DNA of 64,000 nucleotides from Rhodobacteraceae bacterium KLH11. Its GTDB lineage: Bacteria > Pseudomonadota > Alphaproteobacteria > Rhodobacterales > Rhodobacteraceae. The notes below the pieces were generated by a model, which made no database searches, had not been told where the DNA came from, and was given only the letters and a program-made list of their open reading frames with translations. The stretch spans positions 157,025-221,024 of the forward strand of contig DS999531.1 in the NCBI GenBank assembly GCA_000158135.1, in the 5' to 3' direction. A program made the translations under genes and the position numbers. This document shows, one piece after another, positions 8,186-17,515 of the stretch. Numbering within the stretch: the first letter of the stretch is position 1; each line of letters starts with the position of its first letter.

Positions 8186-11083
8186 TTGACCGCCCAGACC
8201 GGAGTATCGCACTTGTCCCTATTCCTTATCGCGGCCCTTCCCTTCCTCGGAGCGGTCTTTCCAGCGCTCTTGATCCGGGCGGGACGAAACGCAGCGGCCT
8301 CTGCTGCCGGGTTGACCACCTTCCTGGCCCTTATGGGATTGTTGATCCATATCCCCAGCGTCATGCGCGGAGATGTGGTCACCGCGCGGTTCGACTGGAT
8401 ACCGGGGCTGGGGCTGAACGCGAATTTCATGCTCGACGGGTTGGGTTTTCTGTTTGCGCTGCTGATCTTGGGGATTGGTCTGCTGATCATCCTTTATGCC
8501 CGGTTCTACCTGTCGCGCGAAGATCCGATGGGGCAGTTCTATACCTACCTGCTGCTGTTTCAGGGCGCGATGGTCGGGATTGTTCTGTCCGACAACATCC
8601 TTCTTTTGCTTATTTTCTGGGAGCTTACATCGCTTAGCTCATTCTTGTTGATCGGCTATTGGCGGCATCTGCCCGAAGGACGGCAGGGCGCGCGTATGGC
8701 GCTGGCCGTAACCGGATCGGGCGGGCTGGCGATGATCGCGGGGATGCTGATCCTTGGCAATATCGTAGGCTCATATGACCTGAGTGTTATTCTGCAGAAC
8801 AAGGACCTGATCCAGTCCTCGCCCTATTACATGCCCGCGCTGATCCTGATCCTGCTGGGGTGTTTCACCAAATCGGCGCAGTTCCCGTTCCACTTCTGGC
8901 TGCCCCATGCGATGGCGGCCCCGACACCGGTTTCGGCCTATCTGCACTCGGCCACGATGGTGAAAGCCGGGCTATTCCTGATGGCGCGGATGTGGCCGGT
9001 TCTGGCCGGAACCGATGCATGGTTCTATATCGTGGCAACCACCGGTCTGATCACCATGCTGCTGGGCGCGGTGATTGCCCTGTTCAAAGATGACCTCAAG
9101 GCGCTGTTGGCTTTTTCCACGGTCTCTCATCTGGGTCTGGTCACCATGTTGCTGGGTTTTGGCACCAAATTCGCGGCCGTGGCCGCAATTTTTCACATTA
9201 TCAACCACGCAACGTTCAAGGCGGCCCTCTTCATGACCGCCGGGATCATCGATCACGAAACAGGCACACGCGACATCAAGCGGCTGGGTGGGTTACGGCA
9301 TCTGATGCCCATCACCTTCACCATCGGTACTATCGCCGCGTTGTCGATGGCCGGGTTGCCACCGCTGAACGGGTTCCTTTCGAAAGAAATGATGCTGGAG
9401 GAGACCGTCCACACCACATGGCTCCACGCGCATTATCTGGTGCCCGGTCTGGCGCTGCTTGCGGCGCTGTTCTCGGCCGCCTATTCCTTCCGCTTCGTCG
9501 CGCATGTCTTTCTGGGCCCCAAGCGCGAGGAATATCCCGCGCATCCACATGACCCGCCCGTCGGCCTGTGGCTGGCCCCCGCGTTCCTTGTTGTGCTGGT
9601 CGTCCTGATCGGCCTTTATTCCAAAGCCATCGTCGGCCCGCTTGTTGCCGTTGTTTCAAGCGCGGTGATTGGCGGAGAGAAACTGCCCTATTATTCGCTG
9701 AAACTCTGGCACGGTTTTACGCCCGCGCTTTACATGTCGGTGGTGGCAACGCTGGGTGGCCTGTTCCTGCTCTCGCAGCACAAGCGTGGCGAACAGATCT
9801 GGAACGCCCTGCCCCGCCCCGAAGCCAAGGCGATTTTCGAAGCAATCATCGATGCCCTGACCCGCGTCAGCCGCTGGATCACTGACGAGCTTCATAACGG
9901 CGTCATCAGCCGCTATGCCATCGTCCTGATCGCCTTCACCGTCGGGATCGGATATTACGCCTATGCCACAGGCACCATCGGCGTTGAAACCCGGGTCCCG
10001 CTGCAACCACAGATAATCCCGTTCATTGGCTGGGTTTGTCTGGTGGGTGCCACGCTGGCGATCATGTGGTTCCATCGCAACCGGTTGCTCTCGCTGGTGC
10101 TGATCGGGGTTGTCGGCCTGATCGTTTCGATGGCGTTCAACTATCTCTCGGCCCCCGATCTGGCGCTGACCCAGATCTCGGTTGAGGTGGTAACAATGAT
10201 CCTGTTGCTCTTGTCGCTGAACTTCCTGCCGACCGAGACGCCGTGGGACAGCAGCGCCGCCCGGCGCTGGCGCGATGCGGCGATTTCGGTTGTCGCGGGT
10301 ATCGGCTCGGGCGCGTTGATCTATGCGCTGATGATGCGGGATTTTGCCTTTCCGACCATATCCGAGTTCCATCTGGCCAACTCCTACAAAGGCGGCGGCG
10401 GGACCAACGTGGTCAACGTGATTCTCGTGGATTTCCGGGGCTTTGATACCTTTGGCGAGATCATCGTGCTGGGCATCGCCGCGCTGATCATCTTTGCCCT
10501 GACCGAAGCGGTTCTGGGCACCAATGTACGCGGCTACCTGCTGAACCGTAAACCGCATTGGCCACAATCGGGTGATTCTCATCCGCTGATGATGGTTGTC
10601 GCAACGCGGGTGATGATGCCGATTGCGCTGATGGTCGGGGCCTATATTTTCTTCCGGGGCCACAACCAGCCCGGTGGTGGTTTTATCGCGGGCCTGATCG
10701 TCGCCATCGCCTATCTGATGCAATACATGGCCAGCGGCTATACATGGGCCATCGAGCGGCAGCGGTTCTACTATCACGGCTCTATCGGCTGGGGCGTGCT
10801 GATTGCGGCCGCCACCGGCCTGGGCGCCTGGTTTAACGAGCGCCCCTTCCTGACCAGCGATTTTGGCTATCTCCACTGGCCGCCGCTGGAAGAGTTTGAA
10901 TGGGCCACCGCGATCCTGTTCGATACCGGCGTGTTCCTAGCGGTGCTGGGGGCGGTGATGCTGGCGCTTGACAGCCTGTCACGCTTTGCGTGGCAGCCGG
11001 GCATGGCGCAGGAATTCCCGATGGATATCAACCCGTTGCGGGATGATCCTTCGGATCAAGACAAAGAGAAGGAGCAGGCCTGA
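8186..11083 (+). CDS. mrpA: Mrp-type Na+/H+ antiporter, fused A and B subunits
   Basis: 965 aa as read from TTG 8186, which has AGGA five bases upstream; TTG 8213 (giving LSLFLIAALPF) is an alternative with GGAG eight bases upstream. The N-terminal two thirds is the NuoL-like MrpA core: a KSAQFPFHFWLP-type motif near residue 235, the ion-channel histidine region HSATMVKAG, and the second block ALLAFSTVSHLG. The last 150 residues (NQPGGGFIAG.. and following helices) are the MnhB domain, so A and B are one protein, as in other alphaproteobacteria. It heads the six-gene operon ACDEFG and is expected to exchange cytoplasmic Na+ for H+. Confidence 0.9.
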   Translation: MTAQTGVSHLSLFLIAALPFLGAVFPALLIRAGRNAAASAAGLTTFLALMGLLIHIPSVMRGDVVTARFDWIPGLGLNANFMLDGLGFLFALLILGIGLLIILYARFYLSREDPMGQFYTYLLLFQGAMVGIVLSDNILLLLIFWELTSLSSFLLIGYWRHLPEGRQGARMALAVTGSGGLAMIAGMLILGNIVGSYDLSVILQNKDLIQSSPYYMPALILILLGCFTKSAQFPFHFWLPHAMAAPTPVSAYLHSATMVKAGLFLMARMWPVLAGTDAWFYIVATTGLITMLLGAVIALFKDDLKALLAFSTVSHLGLVTMLLGFGTKFAAVAAIFHIINHATFKAALFMTAGIIDHETGTRDIKRLGGLRHLMPITFTIGTIAALSMAGLPPLNGFLSKEMMLEETVHTTWLHAHYLVPGLALLAALFSAAYSFRFVAHVFLGPKREEYPAHPHDPPVGLWLAPAFLVVLVVLIGLYSKAIVGPLVAVVSSAVIGGEKLPYYSLKLWHGFTPALYMSVVATLGGLFLLSQHKRGEQIWNALPRPEAKAIFEAIIDALTRVSRWITDELHNGVISRYAIVLIAFTVGIGYYAYATGTIGVETRVPLQPQIIPFIGWVCLVGATLAIMWFHRNRLLSLVLIGVVGLIVSMAFNYLSAPDLALTQISVEVVTMILLLLSLNFLPTETPWDSSAARRWRDAAISVVAGIGSGALIYALMMRDFAFPTISEFHLANSYKGGGGTNVVNVILVDFRGFDTFGEIIVLGIAALIIFALTEAVLGTNVRGYLLNRKPHWPQSGDSHPLMMVVATRVMMPIALMVGAYIFFRGHNQPGGGFIAGLIVAIAYLMQYMASGYTWAIERQRFYYHGSIGWGVLIAAATGLGAWFNERPFLTSDFGYLHWPPLEEFEWATAILFDTGVFLAVLGAVMLALDSLSRFAWQPGMAQEFPMDINPLRDDPSDQDKEKEQA

Positions 11084-11442
11084 TGGAAGCGCTCGTAGCC
11101 TCTGCCGTAGGTGTCATGACCGCCGCCGGGATTTTCCTGATCCTGCGCCGCCGCACATTCCCTGTCATTCTGGGCCTGTCCCTTATTACATATGCGGTGA
11201 ACGTATTCCTGTTCGCAACCGGGCGGCTGGCGCTGGATGCGCCTGCAGTTCTGAACAAATACAAGGACGTGCCCTATACCGATCCGCTGCCGCAGGCGCT
11301 GGTGCTGACGGCCATCGTGATCTCATTCGGGATGACGGCGGTGATCGTGATGATCGCGCTGTCGGCCTATCTGTCGTCGAAGGATGACCATATCGACATG
11401 CGCCCGAACGACAGCGTGGACGCGGCAGGAGAAGACGCATGA
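11083..11442 (+). CDS. mrpC: Mrp antiporter subunit C
   Basis: 119 aa, three membrane helices, NuoK-like. The start ATG shares bases with the mrpA stop (TGATG), and its end overlaps the mrpD start. The segment DPLPQALVLTAIVISFGMTA is the conserved MnhC/NuoK core. It acts as part of the hetero-oligomeric membrane antiporter rather than alone. The short acidic C-terminal tail is ordinary for the subunit. Confidence 0.9.
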   Translation: MEALVASAVGVMTAAGIFLILRRRTFPVILGLSLITYAVNVFLFATGRLALDAPAVLNKYKDVPYTDPLPQALVLTAIVISFGMTAVIVMIALSAYLSSKDDHIDMRPNDSVDAAGEDA

Positions 11443-12983
11443 ACCACTGGATCATTGCGCCAATCGTTCTGCCGGCGATTCTGGCCCCCTTCATCATCAT
11501 GGTCTTGCGCTATCATCTGGATCTTCAGCGCATCTTCTCGGTCGCGGGGGTCGTCGGGCTGCTGGGCATTGCGCTGACCATCACCGCGCAGGCTTCGGGC
11601 GGTGATATTCAGGTCTATGAGCTTGGCAACTGGCCCGCCCCTTTTGGCATCGTTCTGGTACTGGACCGCATGTCGGCAATGATGGTGCTGCTGACCGCTT
11701 TGCTGGCCCTGCCTATCGTCCTTTACGCCATCGGCTCGGGCTGGGATGACCGGGGCAAGCATTTTCACGCCCTGTTCCATTTCCAGCTTATGGGCGTGTG
11801 CGGGGCTTTCCTGACCGGCGATGCCTTCAACCTGTTCGTCTTTTTCGAGGTTCTGCTGATCGCCTCATACGGTCTGATGACCCATGGCGGCGGTTCTGTT
11901 CGGCTGAAAGCCGGGGTGCAATACGTGACCTACAACCTGCTGGGGTCCACCCTGTTCCTGTTCGCGTTGGGCACAATCTATGCCGTGACCGGTACGCTGA
12001 ACATGGCCGACCTGGCGGTTCGCGTCGCCGAGATACCACCGGAAGATACAGCCCTGCTGCGTGTCGGTGCAGTACTGCTGCTGCTGGTCTTCTGTATCAA
12101 GGCTGCAGTACTGCCGCTGCATTTCTGGCTGCCTGCAAGCTATGCCAACGCGCCGCTTCCCGTGGCAGCCCTGTTTGCCATCATGACCAAGGTTGGTGCC
12201 TATTCCATCCTGCGGGTCTATACGCTGGCATTCGGACCAGAGGTTGCCGCAACCGAAGGGCTGGTGGGTGAATGGCTGCAACCGGCAGCTCTGGTCACAC
12301 TTGCGGTCGGGGCGATTGGTATTCTTGGCTCGAAACACATCGCGCGCATGGCCGCGTTCTGCGCAATCACCTCGATGGGCACGTTGCTGATTGCCATTTC
12401 GCTGTTCAGCGAGGTCGCCACAGCTGCCGCGCTTTATTATATCTTCCACTCAACACTGGCCACCGCCCTGTTGTTCCTCGTGGCTGATCTGGTCATGGAA
12501 CGCCGCGGCGGAGCCATCGCCCCCAGCAAACCGATGCCGCAAACAGGGCTGATCTCGGCCCTGTTCTTTGTCGGAGCCATCGCCATGGCCGGGATGCCGC
12601 CCCTGTCGGGCTTTATCGGCAAGCTGCTGGTTCTGGACGCCTCGCGCGGGGTGCCGGATGCCACTGCCGTCTGGGCCGTCATCCTGATCGGCTCGTTCGT
12701 CACCATCGTGGGTCTGGCCCGCGCAGGTTCGCTGATCTTCTGGAAAAGCCATGACACGCAGGCCGTCCCCCTTTCCGAGCCGGAAACGGATGAGCCGACC
12801 CCGCCCGCAACCGCGCCCGAGCCCCATCCGGGCCTCGCCTTTACCTCGGTCTTCGGGGCGGTACTTGGCCTTGTTCTGCTGACACTCTTCGCTGGCCCGG
12901 CACTGGAATATTCCCGCAAGACCGCAGAACAGCTGTTTACACCCGACAACTACATCTCGGCTGTGCTAGGAGGGGAAGAATGA
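11439..12983 (+). CDS. mrpD: Mrp antiporter subunit D
   Basis: 514 aa, NuoM/NuoN-like, about fourteen helices. Recognisable blocks are a glutamate in FFEVLLIASYGLM, KAAVLPLHFWLPASYANAPLPVAALFA with the lysine and histidine of the proton path, and the C-terminal AGMPPLSGFIGK. A hydrophilic stretch rich in Pro/Glu (SEPETDEPTPPATAPEPHP) near residue 450 is a loop insertion. ATGA overlaps couple it to mrpC and mrpE. Confidence 0.92.
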   Translation: MNHWIIAPIVLPAILAPFIIMVLRYHLDLQRIFSVAGVVGLLGIALTITAQASGGDIQVYELGNWPAPFGIVLVLDRMSAMMVLLTALLALPIVLYAIGSGWDDRGKHFHALFHFQLMGVCGAFLTGDAFNLFVFFEVLLIASYGLMTHGGGSVRLKAGVQYVTYNLLGSTLFLFALGTIYAVTGTLNMADLAVRVAEIPPEDTALLRVGAVLLLLVFCIKAAVLPLHFWLPASYANAPLPVAALFAIMTKVGAYSILRVYTLAFGPEVAATEGLVGEWLQPAALVTLAVGAIGILGSKHIARMAAFCAITSMGTLLIAISLFSEVATAAALYYIFHSTLATALLFLVADLVMERRGGAIAPSKPMPQTGLISALFFVGAIAMAGMPPLSGFIGKLLVLDASRGVPDATAVWAVILIGSFVTIVGLARAGSLIFWKSHDTQAVPLSEPETDEPTPPATAPEPHPGLAFTSVFGAVLGLVLLTLFAGPALEYSRKTAEQLFTPDNYISAVLGGEE

Positions 12984-13480
12984 TGAAGCTTCTGCGCCGG
13001 ATATTCCCGCACCCGCACCTGACGGTTCTGCTGACGCTGGTCTGGTTGCTGCTGGCCAACAAACCCTCATTGAACTCACTGGTGTTCGGGCTGCTGCTGG
13101 GCATCGTCATTCCGTTCATCACCCAGCCCTATTGGCCCGACCGGCCCAAGCTGCGCAACTGGCCGATGATCGTGGAATACATGCTGGTGGTCTTGTGGGA
13201 TATCGTACTGGCCAACATCGCGGTTGCCCGGATCATCCTGTTCAAACGCGACGCGGCCCGGCAACCGACCTTCATCAGCATTCCGCTTGAGCTGCGCACG
13301 CCCGAAGCCATCACCGTCCTTGCGGGGACCATCACCATGACGCCGGGAACCGTCAGCTGTGATCTGTCGGCGCAGGGGCACAAACTGCTGGTTCATTGCC
13401 TCGACGCGCCCAACCCGGACGAGGTACGCGATGAGATCAAGCACCGGTATGAGCGCCGCCTGAAGGAGATTTTCGAATGA
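12980..13480 (+). CDS. mrpE: Mrp antiporter subunit E
   Basis: 166 aa with two N-terminal hydrophobic segments, the MnhE motif pattern WDIVLANIAVARIIL, and a C-terminal cytoplasmic domain with LAGTITMTPGTVSCDL. MrpE is needed for assembly and activity of the complex in studied systems. Overlapping starts and stops link it to mrpD and mrpF. Confidence 0.9.
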   Translation: MMKLLRRIFPHPHLTVLLTLVWLLLANKPSLNSLVFGLLLGIVIPFITQPYWPDRPKLRNWPMIVEYMLVVLWDIVLANIAVARIILFKRDAARQPTFISIPLELRTPEAITVLAGTITMTPGTVSCDLSAQGHKLLVHCLDAPNPDEVRDEIKHRYERRLKEIFE

Positions 13481-13746
13481 TGGAGTATGCGATCTACTTT
13501 GCCTTCACCTGTTTCGGTGCCGCGATCATGATGTGCCTGTGGCGGATCATTACCGCCGATGGCGTCGGCACCCGCGTTCTGGCGCTGGATACGATGGTCA
13601 TCAACACCATCGCCCTGCTTATTCTCTATGGTCTGGATCAGGGAACCGAGATTTTCTTTGAGGCCGCCATGATCATCGCGATGCTGGGCTTCGTCTCAAC
13701 CGTGGCTTATGCGCGCTTCATGCTGCGCGGCAATATCATCGAGTGA
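13477..13746 (+). CDS. mrpF: Mrp antiporter subunit F
   Basis: 89 aa with three helices. DGVGTRVLALDTMVINTIALL is the conserved MnhF core with an aspartate in the membrane. It overlaps the mrpE stop by ATGA and ends seven bases before the mrpG start. Confidence 0.9.
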   Translation: MMEYAIYFAFTCFGAAIMMCLWRIITADGVGTRVLALDTMVINTIALLILYGLDQGTEIFFEAAMIIAMLGFVSTVAYARFMLRGNIIE

Positions 13747-13753
13747 GGGCGGC

Positions 13754-14140
13754 ATGACATCTATCCTCGAACTGCTGATCGCCTTTTTCCTGATCATCTC
13801 GGGCATCTTCGGATTTGTCGGGTCCTTCGGCATGATCAAGCTGAAAGACCCGATGTCGCGCCTGCACGCGCCTACCAAAGCGACCACATTGGGGGTGGGC
13901 GGCGTTCTGCTGGCCTCGATCGCGCATTCCATCCTGCTTGAGGGGAAGCTTTCGCTGCACGAGCTGCTGATCACGCTTTTCCTGTTCCTGACTGCCCCGA
14001 TCACGGCCCTGTTCATTGCCAAATGGCATATTCATCGCCATGAAAAACCCAGCGATCTGCCAGATGCGGGCGAGGATGAGCTTTGGGCCACCCACGCGGT
14101 TGAGCAGGTCGAGGACGTCCCGGACCACAGCACGAACTGA
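13754..14140 (+). CDS. mrpG: Mrp antiporter subunit G
   Basis: 128 aa from ATG 13754; the upstream in-frame extension runs back into mrpF and is rejected. Three helices, with FGMIKLKDPMSRLHAPTKATTLG as the MnhG signature. The acidic C-terminus is cytoplasmic. selD begins five bases after its stop, so selD may be read from the same transcript. Confidence 0.9.
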   Translation: MTSILELLIAFFLIISGIFGFVGSFGMIKLKDPMSRLHAPTKATTLGVGGVLLASIAHSILLEGKLSLHELLITLFLFLTAPITALFIAKWHIHRHEKPSDLPDAGEDELWATHAVEQVEDVPDHSTN

Positions 14141-14145
14141 GACCC

Positions 14146-16305
14146 ATGCACACAGCCCCGCTGCCCCTGACCCGCGATCTGGTTCTGATAGGCGGCGGCC
14201 ACACCCACGCGTTGCTCTTGCGCAAATGGGGCATGAACCCGTTGCCGGGCGCGCGGGTCACGGTGATCAACCCCGGTCCAACCGCGCCTTATTCGGGCAT
14301 GTTGCCCGGCTTTGTCGCCGGTCACTACAAGCGGTGGGAACTGGATATCGATCTGGTTAGACTGGCGCGCTTTGCCGGTGCAAGGGTGATTTTGGGCGCG
14401 GTTGAGGGCATCGATCCCGATACGCACCAGATCCACATCCCCGGTCGGCCACCGGTGGCGTTTGATGTCGCCGCGGTCAATGTTGGCATCACCTCCGACA
14501 TGCCCGCCCTGCCCGGTTTTGCCGAACATGCTGTCCCTGCCAAACCGCTTGGCGCTTTCGCGGCAAGATGGGACCAATATCTTGCACAGGCCGGGCCTGC
14601 CTCGGTCGCCGTGATTGGTGGAGGGGTCGCGGGTGTGGAGCTTGCTCTGGCGATGGCACATGCATTGCGGGCCAAACGGCGTGAGGCGCAGGTGACGTTG
14701 ATCGACAGCGCAACCGCACTGACCGCAACGGTTCCAAAAGCTTCCGCCACCATCCGGCAGGCCATGAAAGAATTTGGCATCGAGGTTCTGGAACAGGCGT
14801 CGATCAAACAAATCTCGGCTGCCCGGATTGTGTTGACCGATGGCCGTGAAATCCCGGCTGACTTTATCACCGGGGCCGCAGGTGCGCGGCCCTATGACTG
14901 GATATCCCGCTGCGGGCTCGACCTCCATAACGGTTACATCCGGGTAAACGCCTATCTGCAATCCAGCGATCCCGCGATCTTTGCCGCCGGAGATTGCGCC
15001 CATCTGTCTGACAATCCCCGCCCCAAAGCCGGTGTCTATGCCGTGCGCGAAGCACCGGTTCTGTTTGACAACCTGCGTGCAGCCCTTGGCGCAGGCCGGA
15101 TGCGACGATACGTGCCGCAAAAAGATTACCTCAAGCTTATCTCATTGGGCGGAAAATCAGCGCTGGCCGAACGTCTGGGAACCTCGTTCAGCGGCCCCTT
15201 GATGTGGAAATGGAAAAACCACATCGATCAGAGCTTTATGGACAAGTTTCGAAATCTGCCCCGGATGGCTGTGCCCGCTCTGCCGCGCGACCACGCTGCG
15301 GGGTTGTCAGAAGCTCTGGGCGAAAAACCGATGTGCGGCGGATGCGGGGCCAAAGTGGGGCGCGGAGCCTTGCAAACGGCCCTGCAGAACATGCCACAGA
15401 CCGAAAGGGCAGATATCACCCCCCTTCCCGGTGATGACGCGGCGCTGCTGACCGTTGGGGACGTAAAGCAGGTCATGACCTCGGATCACCTGCGCAGCTT
15501 CACCCATGACCCTGCCCTCATGACCCGCATCGCTGCCGTACACGCGCTTGGGGATATCTGGGCGATGGGGGCCCTGCCCCAAGCCGCGACGGCAACCGTG
15601 ATCCTGCCCCGCCTGTCGGCAGAGCTGCAACAACGCACCATGGCCGAGATCATGCAGACCGCCAGCGCCGCCCTGCGCGAAGCCGGGGCCGAGATTGTCG
15701 GCGGCCACAGCTCGGTGGGCGACGAAATGACAATCGGCTTCACGCTGACTGGCCTGTGCGATTCTGATCCCATCACTCTGACCGGGGCACAGCCCGGCGA
15801 TGCGCTGATCCTGACCAAACCTCTGGGCAGCGGCGTTCTGATGGCCGCCGAGATGGCCGGTCTGGCGGGCGGAGCTCAGGTTGCGGCGGCGTTCCGGCAC
15901 ATGATCCAACCGCAGGCCGAAGCGTCGCGCATTCTGCGCAGCGCGCATGCCATGACTGATGTCACCGGATTTGGGCTGGCGGGCCATCTTCAGGGCATCT
16001 GCGACGCATCAGAGTGCGGCGCGACGCTCTCGCTTGATGCGATCCCGATCATGGACGGCGCCGCTGAACTGAGCGATCAGGGCGTCCGGTCCACGCTCTA
16101 CCCGGACAATCGCGCGATCGTGCCGGGCTTGCCAACGGGCGGCAAGGCTGACCTGCTATGCGACCCCCAGACTGCGGGCGGATTGCTGGCTGCCGTCGCG
16201 GCTGATCAGGCCGACAAGCTGTGCGCGCAGCTTCAACAGGCCGGGTACCCGGCTGCCGTGATTGGCCAGATAGACGCGCAACCGGGGCTGCGCGTTCACA
16301 GCTGA
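14146..16305 (+). CDS. selD: Selenide, water dikinase with N-terminal NADH-dehydrogenase-like domain
   Basis: 719 aa in two parts. Residues 1-370 form a FAD/NAD-binding fold of the pyridine-nucleotide disulfide oxidoreductase type: LVLIGGGHTHALLL, then the second dinucleotide motif VIGGGVAGVELALA, then FAAGDCAHL. Residues about 390-719 are SelD: CGGCGAKVG holds the catalytic Cys and Lys, with the second Cys of the E. coli C-G-C-K pattern replaced by Ala; then PGDDAA, LGDIWAMGA and GGHSSVGDE. It makes selenophosphate from selenide and ATP. This fusion is known in bacteria, and the front domain may feed reduced selenium. The gene meets selU tail to tail with a 10-base overlap. Confidence 0.9.
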   Translation: MHTAPLPLTRDLVLIGGGHTHALLLRKWGMNPLPGARVTVINPGPTAPYSGMLPGFVAGHYKRWELDIDLVRLARFAGARVILGAVEGIDPDTHQIHIPGRPPVAFDVAAVNVGITSDMPALPGFAEHAVPAKPLGAFAARWDQYLAQAGPASVAVIGGGVAGVELALAMAHALRAKRREAQVTLIDSATALTATVPKASATIRQAMKEFGIEVLEQASIKQISAARIVLTDGREIPADFITGAAGARPYDWISRCGLDLHNGYIRVNAYLQSSDPAIFAAGDCAHLSDNPRPKAGVYAVREAPVLFDNLRAALGAGRMRRYVPQKDYLKLISLGGKSALAERLGTSFSGPLMWKWKNHIDQSFMDKFRNLPRMAVPALPRDHAAGLSEALGEKPMCGGCGAKVGRGALQTALQNMPQTERADITPLPGDDAALLTVGDVKQVMTSDHLRSFTHDPALMTRIAAVHALGDIWAMGALPQAATATVILPRLSAELQQRTMAEIMQTASAALREAGAEIVGGHSSVGDEMTIGFTLTGLCDSDPITLTGAQPGDALILTKPLGSGVLMAAEMAGLAGGAQVAAAFRHMIQPQAEASRILRSAHAMTDVTGFGLAGHLQGICDASECGATLSLDAIPIMDGAAELSDQGVRSTLYPDNRAIVPGLPTGGKADLLCDPQTAGGLLAAVAADQADKLCAQLQQAGYPAAVIGQIDAQPGLRVHS

Positions 16306-17348
16306 TCCAGCACCTTTGCGATTCGGGCCGCGGTTTCTGACAGCCCCGCGTCATCCAGCGAGGACGCATTGATCTGCGCGATGACCTCAGCCCGCTGCGC
16401 CCTGCGGGATTTGGCATAGGCCGGGTCATAATGCTGTTCCATCAACGCCTGGGTCAGCCCCGGCTTGTCACCAGCCTCCATCAGGGCCAGCCACCCGTCC
16501 ACCACCTCGTGACCACGGTGGAACCGCAGCGGAGACAGGCGGTCGCGCAGCCGGTCACGATCTGACAGAATGTCATCATATGCCGAAACCAGATAGGCCG
16601 TGCGGGCCTCGATCGATGCATTGATCCGGATACGCGGAGCGGCACGCAAAGCGGCCCACAGGCTTGGCGGCAGGATCAGGGATCCGATCTTGGACGATTC
16701 CGCCTCGACAACAACCGGCAGTGCAGGATCCAAGGCGCAGAATGCGGCTGCGAGTGCGGATTCGAACGCTTTCTGCCCGGGCTGCCCCCCGGGCATTTCC
16801 CCCAGCAACGAGCCGCGATGATTGGCCAGCCCCTCAAGGTCAAGTATCTGAGCCCCCGCGGTGCGCAAATGCGCCAGCAGATCGGTCTTGGCTGTACCCG
16901 TATACCCATCCAGTGCCACAAGGCGATATGGCAGCGGGTCATCATAAAGGAATTGCTTCACCAACCGCCGATAACTGCGATACCCGCCATCGACCACATC
17001 CGCGCGCCACCCGATCTGCTGCAGCATCCAGCTGAACGAGCCTGACCGCTGCCCACCCCGCCAGCAATAAACCAGTGGTTGCCAATCACCCGCATGATGG
17101 CTGAGGCTGTTTTCAATATGATTGGCGGCATTACGAAACACCAAGGCGGCCCCCAGCTTGCGGGCCAGAAACGGGCTCTGCTGAACGTAGATCGTACCAA
17201 CCCGCGCACGCTCTTCATTGTCGAGGACGGGCAGATTGATCGCGCCGGGCATGTGATCCTCGGCAAACTCGGCCGGGCTGCGCACGTCGATCACCGTATC
17301 AAACGTATGGTGGTAAAGCTGCGGCAGGTTGGAAAATTTCAAAACCAT
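16296..17348 (-). CDS. selU: tRNA 2-selenouridine synthase
   Basis: 350 aa. The N-terminal rhodanese domain (DVRSPAEFAEDHMPGAINLPVL) has the active cysteine in VYCWRGGQRSGS. The C-terminal P-loop part carries GYTGTAKTDLL, a Walker A-like sequence with Ala where Gly is usual, and DLEGLANHRGS. The enzyme (MnmH/YbbB) replaces sulfur by selenium in the wobble 2-thiouridine of tRNAs using selenophosphate. It is convergent with, and overlaps, selD, which supplies that donor. The Ala in the P-loop may be a lineage feature. Confidence 0.9.
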   Translation of the reverse strand: MVLKFSNLPQLYHHTFDTVIDVRSPAEFAEDHMPGAINLPVLDNEERARVGTIYVQQSPFLARKLGAALVFRNAANHIENSLSHHAGDWQPLVYCWRGGQRSGSFSWMLQQIGWRADVVDGGYRSYRRLVKQFLYDDPLPYRLVALDGYTGTAKTDLLAHLRTAGAQILDLEGLANHRGSLLGEMPGGQPGQKAFESALAAAFCALDPALPVVVEAESSKIGSLILPPSLWAALRAAPRIRINASIEARTAYLVSAYDDILSDRDRLRDRLSPLRFHRGHEVVDGWLALMEAGDKPGLTQALMEQHYDPAYAKSRRAQRAEVIAQINASSLDDAGLSETAARIAKVLDQL

Positions 17349-17467
17349 GGCGGCGGTCTATCGCGACTGGAGGGTGAAGAAAAGCCATCGGTCAAGCCGG
17401 GCGCATCACGGTGCCCTGCTGTGTCAGACATGCGTGCGGCCTATCCCGACGCAGATACCCCATAGGC

Positions 17468-17497
17468 AAAAAAAGGCTGCCCAAAAAGGCAGCCTTT
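17468..17497 (-). terminator. Rho-independent terminator of the 5'-nucleotidase gene
   Basis: A ten-base perfect stem (17472-17481 with 17488-17497) and a six-base loop, followed on the minus strand by a run of seven T (17474 down to 17468). It lies 19 bases beyond the stop of the minus-strand nucleotidase gene. Confidence 0.85.
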
Positions 17498-17515
17498 GAA
17501 CGCGAAAGGATCACG

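Noticed and set aside
9656..10876. A 406-aa minus-strand frame opposite mrpA
   Set aside because: Antisense of conserved membrane helices, rich in His/Gln/Asp with no domain pattern.
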